IMG/VR virus record: IMGVR_UViG_3300010392_000264
Location: 1 to 47,463 of that record
Strand: one strand, 5' to 3'
DNA length: 47,463 nt
DNA from: a virus
The notes under the pieces are model-generated. The model was given only the letters and a program-made list of their open reading frames with translations, was not told the origin of the DNA and searched no databases. The position numbers were made by a program, and so were the translations under genes. This document shows, piece after piece, positions 46,619 to 47,463 of this stretch (its first letter is position 1; each line of letters starts with the position of its first letter).

Positions 46619-47463
46619 ATGACCGCGAAGAAAGAGGCCAAGCCGGCCGAACCGTTCCAGCGCGACACGAGCTTGAACGTCTATCAGCGCCTCGCGCTCG
46701 TGATGGAGGAAGTCAGCTACCTCAAGAAGGACACCAAGATCCAGGGCTACACGGCCATGTCGCACGACGGCGTTACTGCCGCGACGCGGCCGGCCCTGCT
46801 GAGGCATGGCGTCTTGGCGCTACCGCATGCCTACAGGCACGAGACGCTAGATAACAAGCCGACCCGAAACGGCGAGATGGCGCATGTTCGCCTGGAGGCC
46901 GTCGTCCGTTTCATCAACATCGATAACCCGGCTGATTACGTGGACGTGCCGTCGCTGGCTGACGGGCAGGACCAGAACGACAAGGCGTCGGGCAAAGCCA
47001 TCAGCATGGCGATCAAGTACGCGCTGCTCAAAGGCCTGATGCTTGAGACCGGCGACCGCGAGGAAGAACGCATCGAGGTCGAGCCGGTCGATCACGCCAA
47101 CGACGAGCAGCGCATTGCGCCGGAGAACCCCGCCGACGCAGGCGACTGGTTCGAGCCGACGCCGGAGATCGCCGAGAACCCGCTGTACATCCCGGTCCAT
47201 CCGAAGGTCGATCCGAAGGGCGTTGCGAAGCTCTACAACGGCCAACGGATACCGAACTGGCGGTCGTGGGCGCAGGACTACCGGGACGCCATGGCCGAGG
47301 CTGCACGCTCGCCCGAGCCGCTTACGACGCTCGAAGAACTGTTCCACGCCAACTCTAACACCGAAGCCCGCTTTGCTAAGACGAAGGCTGGCGTGGACGG
47401 CGGCGCGAACTGGCTGAACGGCGAGAAGTCGAAGTTCCGCGCAATGGCGGCGCAGGCCCCCAA
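46619..47463 (+). CDS. erf: ERF-family single-strand annealing protein, N-terminal part (continues at 1-149)
   Basis: The main part of a 288-residue recombinase that crosses the junction and ends at 149. The ERF signature is DKASGKAISMAIKYALLKG (about 121-139) followed by LETGD, within a domain from about residue 17 to 150 (LNVYQRLALVMEEVSYLKKD at the start). ERF proteins anneal complementary strands and can circularise phage DNA, which suits a headful-packaged genome. ATG 46619 has AGGAGAAGG upstream; GTG 46601, with AGGAGGG 7 nt upstream, would add six residues and is an alternative. Confidence 0.9.
   Translation, partial: MTAKKEAKPAEPFQRDTSLNVYQRLALVMEEVSYLKKDTKIQGYTAMSHDGVTAATRPALLRHGVLALPHAYRHETLDNKPTRNGEMAHVRLEAVVRFINIDNPADYVDVPSLADGQDQNDKASGKAISMAIKYALLKGLMLETGDREEERIEVEPVDHANDEQRIAPENPADAGDWFEPTPEIAENPLYIPVHPKVDPKGVAKLYNGQRIPNWRSWAQDYRDAMAEAARSPEPLTTLEELFHANSNTEARFAKTKAGVDGGANWLNGEKSKFRAMAAQAP
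47337..47463. repeat. Terminal direct repeat, right copy
   Basis: Identical to bases 1-127 and in the same frame of the ERF gene. See the left copy for interpretation. Confidence 0.95.

Noticed and set aside
1-47463. Integrase, tRNA, rRNA, CRISPR array or toxin-antitoxin pair
   Set aside because: None seen on reading both strands. The small regulator and ParB-like proteins alone do not prove a temperate lifestyle.

Overview
The window is the genome of a tailed bacteriophage with a P22-like (short-tailed) virion plan, and appears complete. Its first 127 bases recur exactly as its last 127 (1-127 = 47337-47463), and a recombinase gene runs across that junction, so the molecule is circular or circularly permuted with a unique length of about 47,336 bp. 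The DNA is GC-rich and densely coded, with start/stop overlaps almost everywhere. The host is probably a GC-rich proteobacterium. An alphaproteobacterium is my guess from codon style and from a Tat-type signal peptide, and nothing in the sequence proves it. I found no integrase, tRNA, rRNA or CRISPR array.

Layout on the circle. (1) About 41.0-47.5 kb and 0-5.8 kb, rightward: a regulator, two ParB-like proteins, a GIY-YIG protein, a DNA methyltransferase, a RuvC-like resolvase, a coiled-coil protein, an ERF annealing protein, a NinB-like protein, SSB, a stand-alone DnaA domain IV protein, a second methyltransferase, an HNH nuclease, a replication-initiator-like protein carrying iteron-like repeats, and several small unknown genes. 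(2) 5.8-7 kb: small genes, one with a twin-arginine signal and an apparent frameshift. (3) 6.9-25.8 kb, rightward: small terminase, a large terminase split in two by one in-frame amber codon, portal, a GroES-like co-chaperonin, scaffold, coat, P22 gp4-like and gp10-like tail-closure proteins, a beta-helix tailspike, and three ejection-type internal proteins. (4) 26-31.8 kb: two large receptor-binding fibre/spike proteins. (5) 31.8-34.8 kb: XhlA-like and holin-like membrane proteins, an HTH-metallophosphoesterase, an N4 gp49/Sf6 gp66 family protein, an overlapping Rz/Rz1-type spanin pair and a secreted protein. No endolysin is recognisable. (6) 34.8-40.9 kb, leftward: one compact run of 19 small, mostly unrecognised genes with three paralogous small-protein families, two cysteine-rich metal-binding-like proteins and a Lar-like protein.

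The switch between the two transcription directions is at 40.94-41.04 kb. Two divergent promoters have identical architecture: TTGAC(A/T), 3 bp, the 10-bp site TTGTGCCAAA, 4 bp, CACACT. Each puts the same operator inside its 17-bp spacer. The rightward one drives a 69-residue Cro/CI-like protein whose ATG lies about where transcription should begin, so its mRNA may be leaderless.

The most notable signals are the split terminase, the twin-operator switch, the two methyltransferases with shared ends and different centres, the DnaA domain IV protein beside a candidate origin, the phage GroES, the frameshifted Tat beta-helix gene, and the leftward cluster as a candidate early or counter-defence island. 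Functions come from my own recognition of motifs and gene order. No database search was run.
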